DNA of 64,000 nt from EA-27 sp964396265 (GTDB taxonomy: Archaea; Thermoplasmatota; Thermoplasmata; RBG-16-68-12; EA-27): contig CAYNEM010000011.1 of the NCBI GenBank assembly GCA_964396265.1, positions 16,051 to 80,050 on the forward strand, given 5' to 3'. Shown here in pieces: positions 44,716 to 54,148 of the stretch (its first letter is position 1; each line of letters begins with the position of its first letter). A program made the position numbers and the translations under genes. The notes under the pieces were generated by a model. The model ran no database searches. It had not been told where the DNA came from and saw only the letters and a program-made list of their open reading frames with translations.

Positions 44716-47460
44716 TCACCTCTGCCGGTTCAGGACGGCGGTGAGCGTGACGGAGTTCAGCCCCGCCCCGCTCAGGTGCCGAGCGACGAGGGCGATGAAC
44801 CGTCCGTAGATGTTGACGGGCTTGGCGACCGCTCGCTCCGACGTTCCCGCAGCGGCAAGGAACCCCGTCGGGTTTCCGGCAGCGGCCGTGTCGCTGATGA
44901 CGGATGACCCTCCGTAGAACCACGTCACGCCGTCGAACGAGAAGTACCAGTCGAGGAAGATGGAGTAGGTCGTCACACCCCCTCCCGCGACAATCCTGCT
45001 CTGCGCGGTAATGGTCGGCTGCTGGTCCTTCCCGACCTCGACGAACCGCGCTGCAACCGCACCGATGGCGTCGGGCGTCGTGAAGGCGTCCCCGTTGGCG
45101 TACCTCGTGTTCCCGCCGACGAACGCGGCCCCGCTGACGAAGTAAGGCGAGGCGACGAGCGGATTGAGGTTCGAGGCGGACTTGACTTCGTGGGCCTTCA
45201 GGATGGTGACTTCCGCAAGGAAGTATGCGGACCCCGGGATGCCGAAAGTGACGGTGATGGTCTCCGCCAAGATGGGCTGGAAGTTTCCGGAGTCGATGCC
45301 GCCCGGCGTGACCAAGGCGCCGGCCCGGCTGAAGACGGTGGTGACGGCACCTCCGACGGCCGTGACTGTGATGGCTACCGTTGTCGGGAGGGTTCCGGCG
45401 GCGGGCGGGCTGACCGCGACCTCCGCGATGAGCGTGGGCGCCTTCAGGCTGACGGTGAGGACCGCTCCAGCGCCGGGCGCGATGACCACGACCGCTGCCA
45501 CGAGCGACTGGTCGAAGAGGTCGAAGGGCGTCAGGGGCGCGACGGGGGTGAGGTTGGCCCCGAGACCGATTGCTGCAACCTCCCGCGCCGTGACCTGACC
45601 CCTGTCCTGCACGAAGAGTGGGGCGCTCGGGATGGAGCCGGGTGAGAGTTTGACCTCGATGGCCTTGAAGATGGCGAGTTCGCAGATGGTTCCGGCGGCG
45701 GCATCGACTTGGACGGTGACGGAGGTCGCCATAATCGGGTCGAAGTTGCCGCTGTCGAATCCCGGCTGCGCCTTGCCGTTGATGACCTCCCTGTCGTTGA
45801 GGCCGTCCACGCTGTTGACCGTGACGATGATGTTAGCGCCGGAGAAGTCGCCGATGACCGCAATCCGACTGACCAACTTCGGGTGGTTCAACTCGACTTT
45901 GAACTCAGTCCCGGGGACCGTGCCGTCGAAGGGGATGCACGTACTCTTGTCCTTGTCGAAGAGGAGCCGGAGGTCGGCATCGACGAAGTCGCCGCCCGGC
46001 GTGAACCCGAGGATGTCACCCATCGTAATCTGCTGCTGGAGTTGGGCAAAGACAGGCTCGGCCGGACCGTTCGTCGGCTTGACCTCGTGAACCTTGAAGA
46101 TGAGGATTTCAGAGACATCGTAGGTCGAGCCGGCCACTCCGAAGGAGACGAGGACCGACGCTGCGAGGATGGGCGCGAAGTTGCCCGTGTCGACTCCGCC
46201 GGCCGTCACCCCGGCGCCTGTCCGCTCGAAGACGGTGACGCTGCTCCCGTCGACCTTCTTGACCTCGATGGTCATGTCGGTCGCGAGGAACCCGGAGTCG
46301 CCCGTCTGCACAGCGACCCGCGAGACGAGAAGCGCGCCTGCCGTGTGGTCGACGAGGATGCTCGCGACCGTCGTGTCGTCGATGACTTCGACCTCGGTCG
46401 ACGTGTCTTTGTCGAGAACCGCCGTCCCCGGCGGCGAGAAGTTGACGAGACCGACGGTCGCCTCTTCATTCGTGACCTGCTGTCGGTCCTGTGTGAAGAT
46501 GGGCTCGCCGGGGAAGTTCGACATATCGAGGCTGATTTCGCCCTTGGTCTCGATGACCTTGCGAGCCTGAACCTCACCGATGGTCGTCGCGCCCGTGACC
46601 GCGACGTCGATTCGGACGACTTCGGTGGGAGTGAAGTTCCCGCTGTCGACGCCGTTGGCGTTGGTGACCGCCGCGATGGGTACGAAGGTCGTCAGGTTGG
46701 GCCTCACCAGCGTCACGGTGAGACCGGTGACGCTCCCGAGAACGACGATTCGTCCGAGCAGGAGCGACTGTTTGAAGATGATGCTGAAAGAGCCGGCGCC
46801 CGCACCGTGGACGATGGTTGTCGTCCGGTCTTTGTCGAGGACGGTCGACACGGTCGCGGGGGCGAACCCGGCGAACGTGGCGTTGCTGAGCGCCTCATTG
46901 ACCTCGGCCAGAACGACCTCTTGCTGGGCCTGAACGATGGACGGAGCGGCCGGTGACCCGCCGCCTCCGCCGCCCCCGCCCCCACTTCCGCCACCGCAGC
47001 CGCAGGTGATGATGGTGTGCTGCCGGATGGGGCTCGGGAACGGGCCGACACCGCCAAGCGTCACGGAACGGACAGGGATGCCCGGAAAGAGCGGCGGAGC
47101 GATGAAGACCTCGTCGAGACCAGCGTAGACGCCGACCTTCGGCTCGATGACGCCGGTGACGTAGGTGAGGGAGTACCCCGCGCCGACGAACGCCGCGATG
47201 GTCGCAACGGGCGCCTTGACGATTTGGAAGTCGAGGAACTTCTTGACGTTGAAGAAGGTCGTCATGCCGGTCGCGAGGATGCCCGTCGTCTTCTCAAGGT
47301 CGCCGTCGTAGACCTTCTTCGGGTCCGCAACGAACCCCGCGAACGCGGACTTGACGAGGTCGATGTCGTCGAACTCAACCCGGCCCGTGCCCTGCCCCGC
47401 GACGGTCCCGATGAGGCGCTCCACCGCGCCCTGCTGCCGTGCCTGCTTGAATTGCGCCAT
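44716..47460 (-). CDS. 914-residue fibre-like protein with four beta modules
   Basis: ATG at 47460. Residues 1-165 are a head with a hydrophobic stretch; about 166-185 is a poly-Gly hinge beginning CGCGGGSG. Four modules of about 130-140 residues follow (about 188-312, 325-460, 470-600, 610-750). Each starts PxFxQxxQQVT, has LDKDxST near the middle, then VDSGNFxPIxA and ends EIxIFKxxEVK, a discoidin-like (F5/8 type C) layout. The last 130 residues are the same module found in the two tandem genes at 42890 and 43455. Likely a receptor-binding or surface fibre. Confidence 0.65.
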   Translation of the reverse strand: MAQFKQARQQGAVERLIGTVAGQGTGRVEFDDIDLVKSAFAGFVADPKKVYDGDLEKTTGILATGMTTFFNVKKFLDFQIVKAPVATIAAFVGAGYSLTYVTGVIEPKVGVYAGLDEVFIAPPLFPGIPVRSVTLGGVGPFPSPIRQHTIITCGCGGGSGGGGGGGGGSPAAPSIVQAQQEVVLAEVNEALSNATFAGFAPATVSTVLDKDRTTTIVHGAGAGSFSIIFKQSLLLGRIVVLGSVTGLTVTLVRPNLTTFVPIAAVTNANGVDSGNFTPTEVVRIDVAVTGATTIGEVQARKVIETKGEISLDMSNFPGEPIFTQDRQQVTNEEATVGLVNFSPPGTAVLDKDTSTEVEVIDDTTVASILVDHTAGALLVSRVAVQTGDSGFLATDMTIEVKKVDGSSVTVFERTGAGVTAGGVDTGNFAPILAASVLVSFGVAGSTYDVSEILIFKVHEVKPTNGPAEPVFAQLQQQITMGDILGFTPGGDFVDADLRLLFDKDKSTCIPFDGTVPGTEFKVELNHPKLVSRIAVIGDFSGANIIVTVNSVDGLNDREVINGKAQPGFDSGNFDPIMATSVTVQVDAAAGTICELAIFKAIEVKLSPGSIPSAPLFVQDRGQVTAREVAAIGLGANLTPVAPLTPFDLFDQSLVAAVVVIAPGAGAVLTVSLKAPTLIAEVAVSPPAAGTLPTTVAITVTAVGGAVTTVFSRAGALVTPGGIDSGNFQPILAETITVTFGIPGSAYFLAEVTILKAHEVKSASNLNPLVASPYFVSGAAFVGGNTRYANGDAFTTPDAIGAVAARFVEVGKDQQPTITAQSRIVAGGGVTTYSIFLDWYFSFDGVTWFYGGSSVISDTAAAGNPTGFLAAAGTSERAVAKPVNIYGRFIALVARHLSGAGLNSVTLTAVLNRQR

Positions 47461-48368
47461 CAGATACCACCGGCGGTTAGGTCACGGGTGTTGGCGCGGC
47501 CACCGTCCTCGAAGATGAGCCTCCATTGGAGGACGGCGGCAGGGTCCATCGTGAAGATGCTGGCCTGAATGTAGAACTTCGGGGTGGTGAGGGTGATGGA
47601 GGGTGTGGTCGGAAACCCCGGGATTCCGAGGCCAGACCCGGCCCGTGCGCCTTCCTGCGTCTCGAACGGGAGGGCGTAGGGAATCTCGACCCTCTCGTCC
47701 ACGACGATTTCGATGATGGGGATGGGGCCGGGGAGCGAGTCGTTGAACTGGGTCGGGAGCCGGATGAACCGGTTGAACCAGATGACGATTTCCTGCGGGA
47801 TGGGGAGACCGGCCACGATGAAATCAATGGGGTTCTGCCGGTAGACCGTGACCTCGATGAACTGCCGGATGATGGTCGCGTAGGTCGCGAAGAGACGGAT
47901 GCGTTCGAGGTTTCCTGCGACGAACGGGCTGTCGAGGACCATGACGGCGTCTGGCGGGAGCGAGGGGTCAGAACTGACGACGGTCCCGATGACCTGATTT
48001 TGGCCCGCCGGACCGTCCTGTTGGATGGCGAACGATTCCTTCCGTAACCGGGCGACCTGAACGCTGCCCTCGTCCGTGACGACGATGGCCTGTGGGGCGT
48101 ACCCGAAGTTCCGGACCGGGGAGATGGTCTCGTCGAGAGAGATTTCGAGCCCCTCGGGCTTGATTTTCTTGACGCCGATGAGAGGGCGCCGGGCAAACAT
48201 CGCGATGGCGGCTTTGCCCTTCTTCAGAGTGCGGGGTTCCTCGCGGTTCCTGTTACCGCCTGTCTCGACGCCCGGCGCCCCACCCGCTTCTGGGACGATG
48301 ACGGGTAGACCGTTGTCATCGTAGACGATACGCTCGCCTGTGCGGTGGTGGACGGGGGGTGGTGTCAT
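47460..48368 (-). CDS. Hypothetical structural-type protein
   Basis: 302 residues, ATG at 48368, sharing its last base with the start of the fibre gene. Extended N-terminus, beta-rich middle (GSVQVARLRKESFAIQQDGP, VIGTVVSSDPSLPPD), then aromatic strands (IDFIVAGLPIPQEIVIWFNR; KFYIQASIFTMDPAAVLQWR). No family recognised; position suggests a particle protein. Confidence 0.5.
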   Translation of the reverse strand: MTPPPVHHRTGERIVYDDNGLPVIVPEAGGAPGVETGGNRNREEPRTLKKGKAAIAMFARRPLIGVKKIKPEGLEISLDETISPVRNFGYAPQAIVVTDEGSVQVARLRKESFAIQQDGPAGQNQVIGTVVSSDPSLPPDAVMVLDSPFVAGNLERIRLFATYATIIRQFIEVTVYRQNPIDFIVAGLPIPQEIVIWFNRFIRLPTQFNDSLPGPIPIIEIVVDERVEIPYALPFETQEGARAGSGLGIPGFPTTPSITLTTPKFYIQASIFTMDPAAVLQWRLIFEDGGRANTRDLTAGGI

Positions 48369-48441
48369 GCGGTCGCTCTCCCCGTACCACCGTGATAGGG
48401 ATTACGCACGGGTAGTGCGCTGCTGCTGCTTCTGTCTCGGT

Positions 48442-48455
48442 CCCCCTTTCGGGGG
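48442..48455. terminator. Short GC hairpin in the 48369-48527 gap
   Basis: CCCCC-TTTC-GGGGG. The 159-base gap holds no gene I can support, so the hairpin may separate two transcripts. Confidence 0.35.
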
Positions 48456-48516
48456 TGGAGGCAGCCGAGCCGCCGCCTCCTTCCCGGGGTATCAGCCCGG
48501 GTTGCCAATCGACGGG

Positions 48517-48538
48517 AGCAGACCTGCTTAGGTCTGCT
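48517..48538. terminator. 8-bp hairpin over a stop codon
   Basis: AGCAGACC and GGTCTGCT around TGCTTA, overlapping the last codons and stop of the gene at 48528. Position fits a 3'-end signal or mRNA protection. Confidence 0.4.
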
Positions 48539-49154
48539 TGGTGAGTTGGATGAGGTGCATCACGACGTTGGAGAACTTCCAACTGATGACGCTCGCGGAA
48601 ACGAGGTCGATGACGACCAAGTCTCCGGCGTTCGCCCGTACCGGCACACGGCTGTTGAAGAACAGCCGCTTGAACCAGTCCACGGGGTCCGCAACGTTGA
48701 CCTCACGAGCCGACCCGGTGAAGGGCTGACCCTTGAGTTGGTTCAACGTCGCGTCGAACACCCTCACCCGCACAGTCCCGTTGATGGAAACGCCAGCCGC
48801 GTCAGCGAGCAGCCCGTACAAGTACGGGGCGTTCCTGTCCACGTCGCTCTTCACAGCGCGGAAGTAGAGCGCGATGCCCGTCGGGACCACGAAGGTCGCG
48901 ATGATGGACAGCGTGCCTGCCGCGTTGAGCGCGACGGTGAACTGGTCGGGCGCAGTCAGGACAATCGTGATTTCCCGGAAGACCTCGTTGGTCAACGGGT
49001 CCACGACGAGTCCCTCGGCCTCTCGCTCGGCTACCAGAGCCTTCTGCGCGACCGCGTGGTCACGCCGTTCGGCTTCCAGTTGCCGGATGAGGGCCTTCTT
49101 CTGCGCCACGATGCTCTCTCTCTGACCGGTTCCGTTACGCATCGGGGGTGCCAT
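48528..49154 (-). CDS. Coiled coil plus jelly-roll-like protein
   Basis: 208 residues, ATG at 49154. A charged coiled coil (about 12-48, QKKALIRQLEAERRDHAVAQ) and then a beta domain: FREITIVLTAPDQFTVALNA, VPTGIALYFRAVKSD, VRVFDATLNQLKGQPF, VRANAGDLVVIDLVSAS. The beta motifs follow the same order as in the 32095 gene. A particle protein is likely. Confidence 0.5.
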   Translation of the reverse strand: MAPPMRNGTGQRESIVAQKKALIRQLEAERRDHAVAQKALVAEREAEGLVVDPLTNEVFREITIVLTAPDQFTVALNAAGTLSIIATFVVPTGIALYFRAVKSDVDRNAPYLYGLLADAAGVSINGTVRVRVFDATLNQLKGQPFTGSAREVNVADPVDWFKRLFFNSRVPVRANAGDLVVIDLVSASVISWKFSNVVMHLIQLTKQT

Positions 49155-49215
49155 TCAGGTTCCTCCTGTTTGGGTTTCTTTCTTCGTTCGTCGATGTAGG
49201 CGCTCTCGCTGCCGT

Positions 49216-50862
49216 TCAGCGCACGAAGTCGGACCGGAAGACATCCAGTTCGGCAGGGGGCACGACGCTGTCGGAGATGAGGGGCTCAGACGCCGAGCCG
49301 TACTGACCCATGCCACCGGCATAGGGGTTCTGGCGGTACGTCGGATACCTTCCCATCTCACGGATGGACGGCGAGACATCCTTACCCCAACCCGCGAGTT
49401 GGTAGTCGAGATACCCCGTGCCCTCCGCGCCACTTCCCCAGCCTTCGCTGGTCATCCTCTGGGCTTCATCGTTGCTCAACCCGAGTTCCTTGGCAAGAGT
49501 GCGGATGCGCTCGTCCAGCGAGTCGGACACGCCGAGGGGCTCGAACCCCGTGTATCCCTGTTCCCAGCCGGAAGACACGACGTCCTCAAGACCGAACTCA
49601 GTCCCGAAGATGCCAATGCCCATCGCCTTCTTGACCTTCGCCCAGCCCTTCTTGATGCGGGCAGGCAAATGGAACTGACCGAGTCCGCTGACGCCTCCCT
49701 TCTTCGCGGCGCTTGCGATTCGCACGATGCCAAGCGCGGCGGAGATGACCGTCGTGGCGTAGCCACCGAGCCGAACGCCCTTGTCCATGTTGGACAGAGC
49801 GGACGTCTTGGAAGCACCCCACGCGAGGACGCGAGCCGGAACTTCCGTCCCGACGACGTTCCCGAGGACACCTGCCACTTCGCTCAGAACCGCGTTGTCG
49901 CCTGCCGCGCTTCGGAAGGCTCCACCGACCGCGCCTGCCGACACCACGCCGACCGCCGTCCCCCCGACCACTTGGACGGGGCTGGACTTGAGGTCGCCGA
50001 AGGTCGGGAACCATGCGCCGGGTTCGGGGAATCCCAACTTCGCCCGGAGGGGGAAGTCAGGCATCGCGAACTCTGGGTTCCTTCGCCGGCGTGCGTACTT
50101 GGGCTGCTTCGGGGTGCCGTGTCCCCTCCGCTTCCCGCGCCACGTCTGGGCACACCGTCGCATCCCTGTCCGGCCGCCGTGCGCTCGCAGGCAGTCAGAC
50201 ATGAACTTCAGGTGCGTCCGTCCGTAGGGGGTCGCGATGTGGCGGTCAATCTTGCCCGCCACCTCATGTGGGACGTTCCGGCGCGTTCGCCGCCCGGCTC
50301 TCCGATTGCGCCGTCCGCGCCGGCCCCGGCCCTTCCGGCGGGGGTTCTCCACGCCGTTGTGTGCCGGATTCCGTCGCGCACCGCGCCGTCGGACTGCCGT
50401 GCGACTTCCCCGGCGACCACCGCGCCGGCGAACGGTTACCCGTCCACCACCGCGATACATCTTCCGGAGTTTCGCCCGAGAGTAGCCCTTGCCACCGTGG
50501 CTCTTGAGGAAGCGGGTCCACGCACTCCGTCGTCCACGGCCCTTCCCTTTCGGGTTGTTCCGGCGGACTCGGGGGTATCTGGCCCCACCCGGCCTCGCGT
50601 ATCCACGCTGGCGGGCTGCACGCCGCTGCCAGCCGGCCTTCGCACCACCGGGCGTTCCCCAGTTCCGGCCACGCTTGCCCCCGCGCCACTCGGCGGCGGA
50701 AGCCTTCATCGCCATCTTCGGGGATTTGCCAGCGGCGATGTGTCTCTTCATCGCGCCGCTGACGAACCGCTGGTACGCTGACCGACCGCGCTTGCGGGTT
50801 GAGCCTCTCGCTGCACGGGCGGCGGTCTTCCTCTTTCGGGGGTTAACCATTGCCACACGCAT
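49216..50862 (-). CDS. Protamine-like DNA-packing protein with C-terminal domain
   Basis: 548 residues, ATG at 50862 (or 50850) behind a TATA box. Residues 1-255 are overwhelmingly Arg/Lys/Gly in short blocks (RKRKTAARAARGSTRKRGRS, RRGGRRGSRTAVRRRGARRN), separ­ated by NP dipeptides. Residues about 270-400 are hydrophobic with Gly/Ala (VQVVGGTAVGVVSAGAVGG, GYATTVISAALGIVRIASA), perhaps membrane-facing; the end is mixed. Viruses with large genomes often carry such core proteins to neutralise DNA. No family recognised. Confidence 0.6.
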   Translation of the reverse strand: MRVAMVNPRKRKTAARAARGSTRKRGRSAYQRFVSGAMKRHIAAGKSPKMAMKASAAEWRGGKRGRNWGTPGGAKAGWQRRAARQRGYARPGGARYPRVRRNNPKGKGRGRRSAWTRFLKSHGGKGYSRAKLRKMYRGGGRVTVRRRGGRRGSRTAVRRRGARRNPAHNGVENPRRKGRGRRGRRNRRAGRRTRRNVPHEVAGKIDRHIATPYGRTHLKFMSDCLRAHGGRTGMRRCAQTWRGKRRGHGTPKQPKYARRRRNPEFAMPDFPLRAKLGFPEPGAWFPTFGDLKSSPVQVVGGTAVGVVSAGAVGGAFRSAAGDNAVLSEVAGVLGNVVGTEVPARVLAWGASKTSALSNMDKGVRLGGYATTVISAALGIVRIASAAKKGGVSGLGQFHLPARIKKGWAKVKKAMGIGIFGTEFGLEDVVSSGWEQGYTGFEPLGVSDSLDERIRTLAKELGLSNDEAQRMTSEGWGSGAEGTGYLDYQLAGWGKDVSPSIREMGRYPTYRQNPYAGGMGQYGSASEPLISDSVVPPAELDVFRSDFVR

Positions 50863-50893
50863 TGTGAGACCCGTGCCTTGTAAGGGGGGGTGG

Positions 50894-50900
50894 GTATAAA
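50894..50900 (-). promoter_or_regulatory. TATA box for the protamine-like gene
   Basis: TTTATAC on the minus strand, about 35 bases before ATG 50862. Confidence 0.6.
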
Positions 50901-50930
50901 GGACGGCCTTTCCGACCCGGCGGCAACACT

Positions 50931-50941
50931 CTGTTAATCAG
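50931..50941. repeat. Dispersed palindrome copy 13 (CTGTTAATCAG)
   Basis: Extended CTCTGTTAATCAGAG (50929-50943) with a different core. 21 bases centre to centre from copy 14, two helical turns, just upstream of the protamine-like promoter. Confidence 0.65.
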
Positions 50942-50951
50942 AGGTATCGCT

Positions 50952-50962
50952 CTGTAACACAG
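50952..50962. repeat. Dispersed palindrome copy 14 (CTGTAACACAG)
   Basis: Variant core but intact CTGT/ACAG arms; paired with copy 13. Confidence 0.55.
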
Positions 50963-50966
50963 GGGT

Positions 50967-53588
50967 CTACTGGGACGGCTCTTCCACAGGCTCAGCGGGC
51001 GCCTCGGGCGAGACGCCCTCGGGACTCCGCACGCCGAGGATTTCCTCGATGAGCGAGATGGAGACATCGAACTCGAACTCCTCGCCTTCGCCGCGCTCGA
51101 TGACCCGACGGAAGAGTTCCTCCTTCCGGGTGAGGATAGCCAGCACCCGCTCGTCGAGGCTGTTGCGGACGAAAATCCGGACGACGGTGACGTTCCCACG
51201 CTGCCCGATGCGATGGAGACGGTCCTCGACCTGCTCCATCACCGCCGGATTGAACCATTGGTCGACGGTGATGATATACTGCGCCGACTGGAGGTTCAGG
51301 CCGTAGACCATCACCTTGTTGCCGATGAAGATTGCCGACCCGGGTGTCGCGTTGAACTCGGCGGCCATCCGGACGCGCTCCTCCGGCGAGACGCTCCCGT
51401 TGATGTAGAAGATAGGGACGTCGGGATACGCCTGCGCCAAGTCCCTCTTGATGAGGTCGGTCATCCGCCGCCATTGGCTGAAGATGACGACCTTCTCGCG
51501 GTTCTGGAGGAGGGTGTCCACTTGGTTGCGGAGTTCGTTCAACTTGCACGACGAGTGGCCGACGGGGAGCGAGTAGCCGCTGAAGAACGCGGGCGGTCCC
51601 GGCGAGACGATTTCCGGGTGGTCGAGGGTCATCCTCGCGAAGAGGAAGAGTGGCATGATGCGGGCGCGGACCCTCGGGTCCGGTGACTGGACCGCCATCG
51701 TGAGGTCTCCAATGATGAGGTCGTACTGCGCCTGCTGGTCGGGGGTCATCTCGCACCAGACATCGGTCCTCAACTTCGGCGGCAACTCGCGGAGGACCAT
51801 CTCCTTCGTTCGCCGAAGCATGACGCCGCGCATCATCTCGCGAAGTTGCCGGAGGTTCTGGATGCCGACGACGCGGGTGACCATCCGACCTTCGACCTCG
51901 ACGCGGGCTCGCTGGAACATCCGCTCGGCGAAGGTGTCGTAGTCCCCGAGGATGGTGTGGTCGACGAACTCCATGACGGAGAACAGGTCGCCGGGGTGGT
52001 TCTCCATCGGCGTACCGGTGAGCGCCCATCGGAACGGCGCGTTCGCCAGATTCGCCATGACCTTGACGCCCTGCGCCTGCGAAGTCTCGCGGTTCTTGAT
52101 TGCGCTCGCCTCGTCGAGAGCGATGACATCGGGGTGGAGCGCGACGAGCGAGGCACGGACGTCCTCCCGGCGCATGAGGTCGTAATTGATGATGCTCCAG
52201 AAGGAGTCCCGCGCCCGTCGGAGGTCGGAGTCCCGGGTCGCCGCGTTGACGACGACGGCCGTGTCGGTCGTCCACTTCTCAATCTCGTTCTTCCAGTTGT
52301 ATTTCAGACTGTTCGGGCAGATGACCAAGACCCTCCGGGCGTGGCCTTGGTTCTGGAGTTTCTTCACGGCGGCGATGAACTGGACGGTCTTGCCGAGTCC
52401 CATATGGTCGGCGAGGACGCCCTTCTTCCTCTCGACCATGAAGTTCTGCCCGATGATTTGGTAGGGGAAGAGCGGGAGGCCCGGACGGAGGAACGTCTCA
52501 CGCTCGTTGATGATGCGGTTGAAGGAGTCGATGATTGACTGCGCCCCCTCCGAAATAATCGACTCGGCCTGCGCCGTGCGGAGCCCCGTCAGGAACTCGT
52601 TGTACCGGTCGATGACGATGAGCCCGGTGTCCGGTGCGCGGTAGTTGGTCAGCACCGCCCGGATGCGCGGGGTGAGCGTGTCGAACGACGCGACGACCGC
52701 CTTGAGCCTGTGTGGATAGTCGGTCGCGGCGACGAGGCGGACCGTCCGGTCACCAATGTCCATCTGTCGCTCGGCGGCGGCCATGACCCCGGGGCCGAAG
52801 GCGAGACGCGGGAACTGCTCGTGAAGTGCGGCGACGGCTTCGAGCGGGACGGCCCACCCCCGGTGGAGTGCGTCGTATCGGGCCGCCGGGGAGACCTGCT
52901 GGAACCGCTGCACTATGGATATGTTGCTTGGACTTAGGCCCGTGACGAGGATGGACCGCCCGTCGGGATGGAACGTCGCCGGGTTCTGCTGCATGAGGCC
53001 GGGCGGCAACGGGTTCTCCGTCGGAATCGCGTGCGTGTCCATCCTCGGGATGGTCTTGTTGACCCATTCCGCGACTATGCTGGCGAGTTGCCGCTTGCGC
53101 TGGTCGGTCAGCCCCTCGTTGAACTCCAGCAGCGTCGAGGCGAGAGCGTGGTCGCGCATCTCCGCGACGATGTCCGCCTTCCCGGGGCCGGCGAGTTTGA
53201 CACGGACGCCGCGCTCGCTGAGATATTCGGTGAGGCTCCGCTCATAGGGCGTCGGCTCCCCGTTGAAGGCGAGGATGCTCATTTCGCTCCCGGCGTACTT
53301 TCCCGGGCTGTCGATGGGGAACGAGTGGACGTCGAGCAGGAGTTTCGTGCCGTTGCTGAAGAGTGCCCTCCGGACCCGTTCGCGGAACGCGGTCCCCCGT
53401 CCCGCCTTGCGGTTGAGGTCGACCACGTCCCGGTTGATGTCGCCGATGAAGACCGTCGACTTCCGGATGGACCGGCCGAGCCTTCGGGCCATCTCCTCGG
53501 CGATGACGTCGACGTTGTGGTTGAGTTCTCCTGCCACACCTTCGGTGGAGGCGTGTGGTGCGGTCAGGATTACACGAGTAGCCCCGAT
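50967..53588 (-). CDS. N-formylglutamate-deformylase-like + SNF2 helicase fusion
   Basis: About 873 residues. Residues 1-205 carry the deformylase-type pattern: VILTAPHAS, GDINRDVVDLNRKAGRG, LLLDVHSFPID, then LLEFNEGLTDQ; these hold the metal and substrate residues in that family. Residues about 390-840 are a complete SNF2 motor: DHMGLGKT, IALDEASAIKN (DEAH-type box), LTGTPMENH, VIFSQWRRMTDL, NKVMVYGLNLQSA and QVEDRLHRIGQ. No ATG, GTG or TTG starts the frame; ATC at 53588, about 7 bases after AAGGAGG, or CTG at 53567 fit best. Chromatin or capsid remodelling, and a peptidase or amidase, in one chain. Confidence 0.7.
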   Translation of the reverse strand: MGATRVILTAPHASTEGVAGELNHNVDVIAEEMARRLGRSIRKSTVFIGDINRDVVDLNRKAGRGTAFRERVRRALFSNGTKLLLDVHSFPIDSPGKYAGSEMSILAFNGEPTPYERSLTEYLSERGVRVKLAGPGKADIVAEMRDHALASTLLEFNEGLTDQRKRQLASIVAEWVNKTIPRMDTHAIPTENPLPPGLMQQNPATFHPDGRSILVTGLSPSNISIVQRFQQVSPAARYDALHRGWAVPLEAVAALHEQFPRLAFGPGVMAAAERQMDIGDRTVRLVAATDYPHRLKAVVASFDTLTPRIRAVLTNYRAPDTGLIVIDRYNEFLTGLRTAQAESIISEGAQSIIDSFNRIINERETFLRPGLPLFPYQIIGQNFMVERKKGVLADHMGLGKTVQFIAAVKKLQNQGHARRVLVICPNSLKYNWKNEIEKWTTDTAVVVNAATRDSDLRRARDSFWSIINYDLMRREDVRASLVALHPDVIALDEASAIKNRETSQAQGVKVMANLANAPFRWALTGTPMENHPGDLFSVMEFVDHTILGDYDTFAERMFQRARVEVEGRMVTRVVGIQNLRQLREMMRGVMLRRTKEMVLRELPPKLRTDVWCEMTPDQQAQYDLIIGDLTMAVQSPDPRVRARIMPLFLFARMTLDHPEIVSPGPPAFFSGYSLPVGHSSCKLNELRNQVDTLLQNREKVVIFSQWRRMTDLIKRDLAQAYPDVPIFYINGSVSPEERVRMAAEFNATPGSAIFIGNKVMVYGLNLQSAQYIITVDQWFNPAVMEQVEDRLHRIGQRGNVTVVRIFVRNSLDERVLAILTRKEELFRRVIERGEGEEFEFDVSISLIEEILGVRSPEGVSPEAPAEPVEEPSQ

Positions 53589-54148
53589 TTCACTCCCTCC
53601 TTGACGATGCTCGAAATCGTGTCGGACTCGTACCCTTCCATCTTGTCGAAGTGGATGAGCAACTTGCTCGCAATCCAGAGGCCGAAGACGCCGGTGAACC
53701 CCCAGATGAGCGGGCCGAGTGGGTGGGTGTAGCGGAACGGCGAGTGCGGATAGACCCACGGGGCCTTCTTCGTGGCGGCGTGGATGGTGAGTCCCGAGAC
53801 GTGTTCGAGCGCCGTGGCCGACAGTCCCCAAAGCGCCGCGATGCCGAAGAACTCGTGGGGCTTGATGTCGGAGAACTTGTCGTACTTCCGGCTCTTCATC
53901 CACTCAAGGAACGCCTTGGTCCCGCCGAGGGAGATGACGGTATAGCCGATGGGACTGGCGAGATGGCCGAGACCCAACTTCGGCGAGTCGGGCCCGTACT
54001 TGAACCACGTCTTCCCGCCGCCGAGGACGGGGACGGTATAGCCGAGGAGCCATTCGGAGGCGGTCGCGGCTGCACCCATCGCGATAGCGGTCCGGCCGAG
54101 CGCCGCTGCACTTGGATTGAGCGGAATGACGGCGCCGGGCATCGTCAC
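53570..54148 (-). CDS. Multi-span membrane protein
   Basis: 192 residues from GTG 54148 (GTGA overlap) or ATG 54142. Hydrophobic segments about 15-38, 68-82, 98-118 and 140-162 (PLGPLIWGFTGVFGLWIASK), with a polar, aromatic loop KTWFKYGPDSPKLGLGH. Four spans are likely. No family recognised; placed between the giant repeat protein and the SNF2 fusion. Confidence 0.55.
   Translation of the reverse strand: MTMPGAVIPLNPSAAALGRTAIAMGAAATASEWLLGYTVPVLGGGKTWFKYGPDSPKLGLGHLASPIGYTVISLGGTKAFLEWMKSRKYDKFSDIKPHEFFGIAALWGLSATALEHVSGLTIHAATKKAPWVYPHSPFRYTHPLGPLIWGFTGVFGLWIASKLLIHFDKMEGYESDTISSIVKEGVKSGLLV

Noticed and set aside
50967..53903. Extension of the SNF2 fusion upstream to 53903
   Set aside because: The added 105 residues are low-complexity Arg/His/Pro and lie in another frame of the membrane-protein gene 53570-54148.
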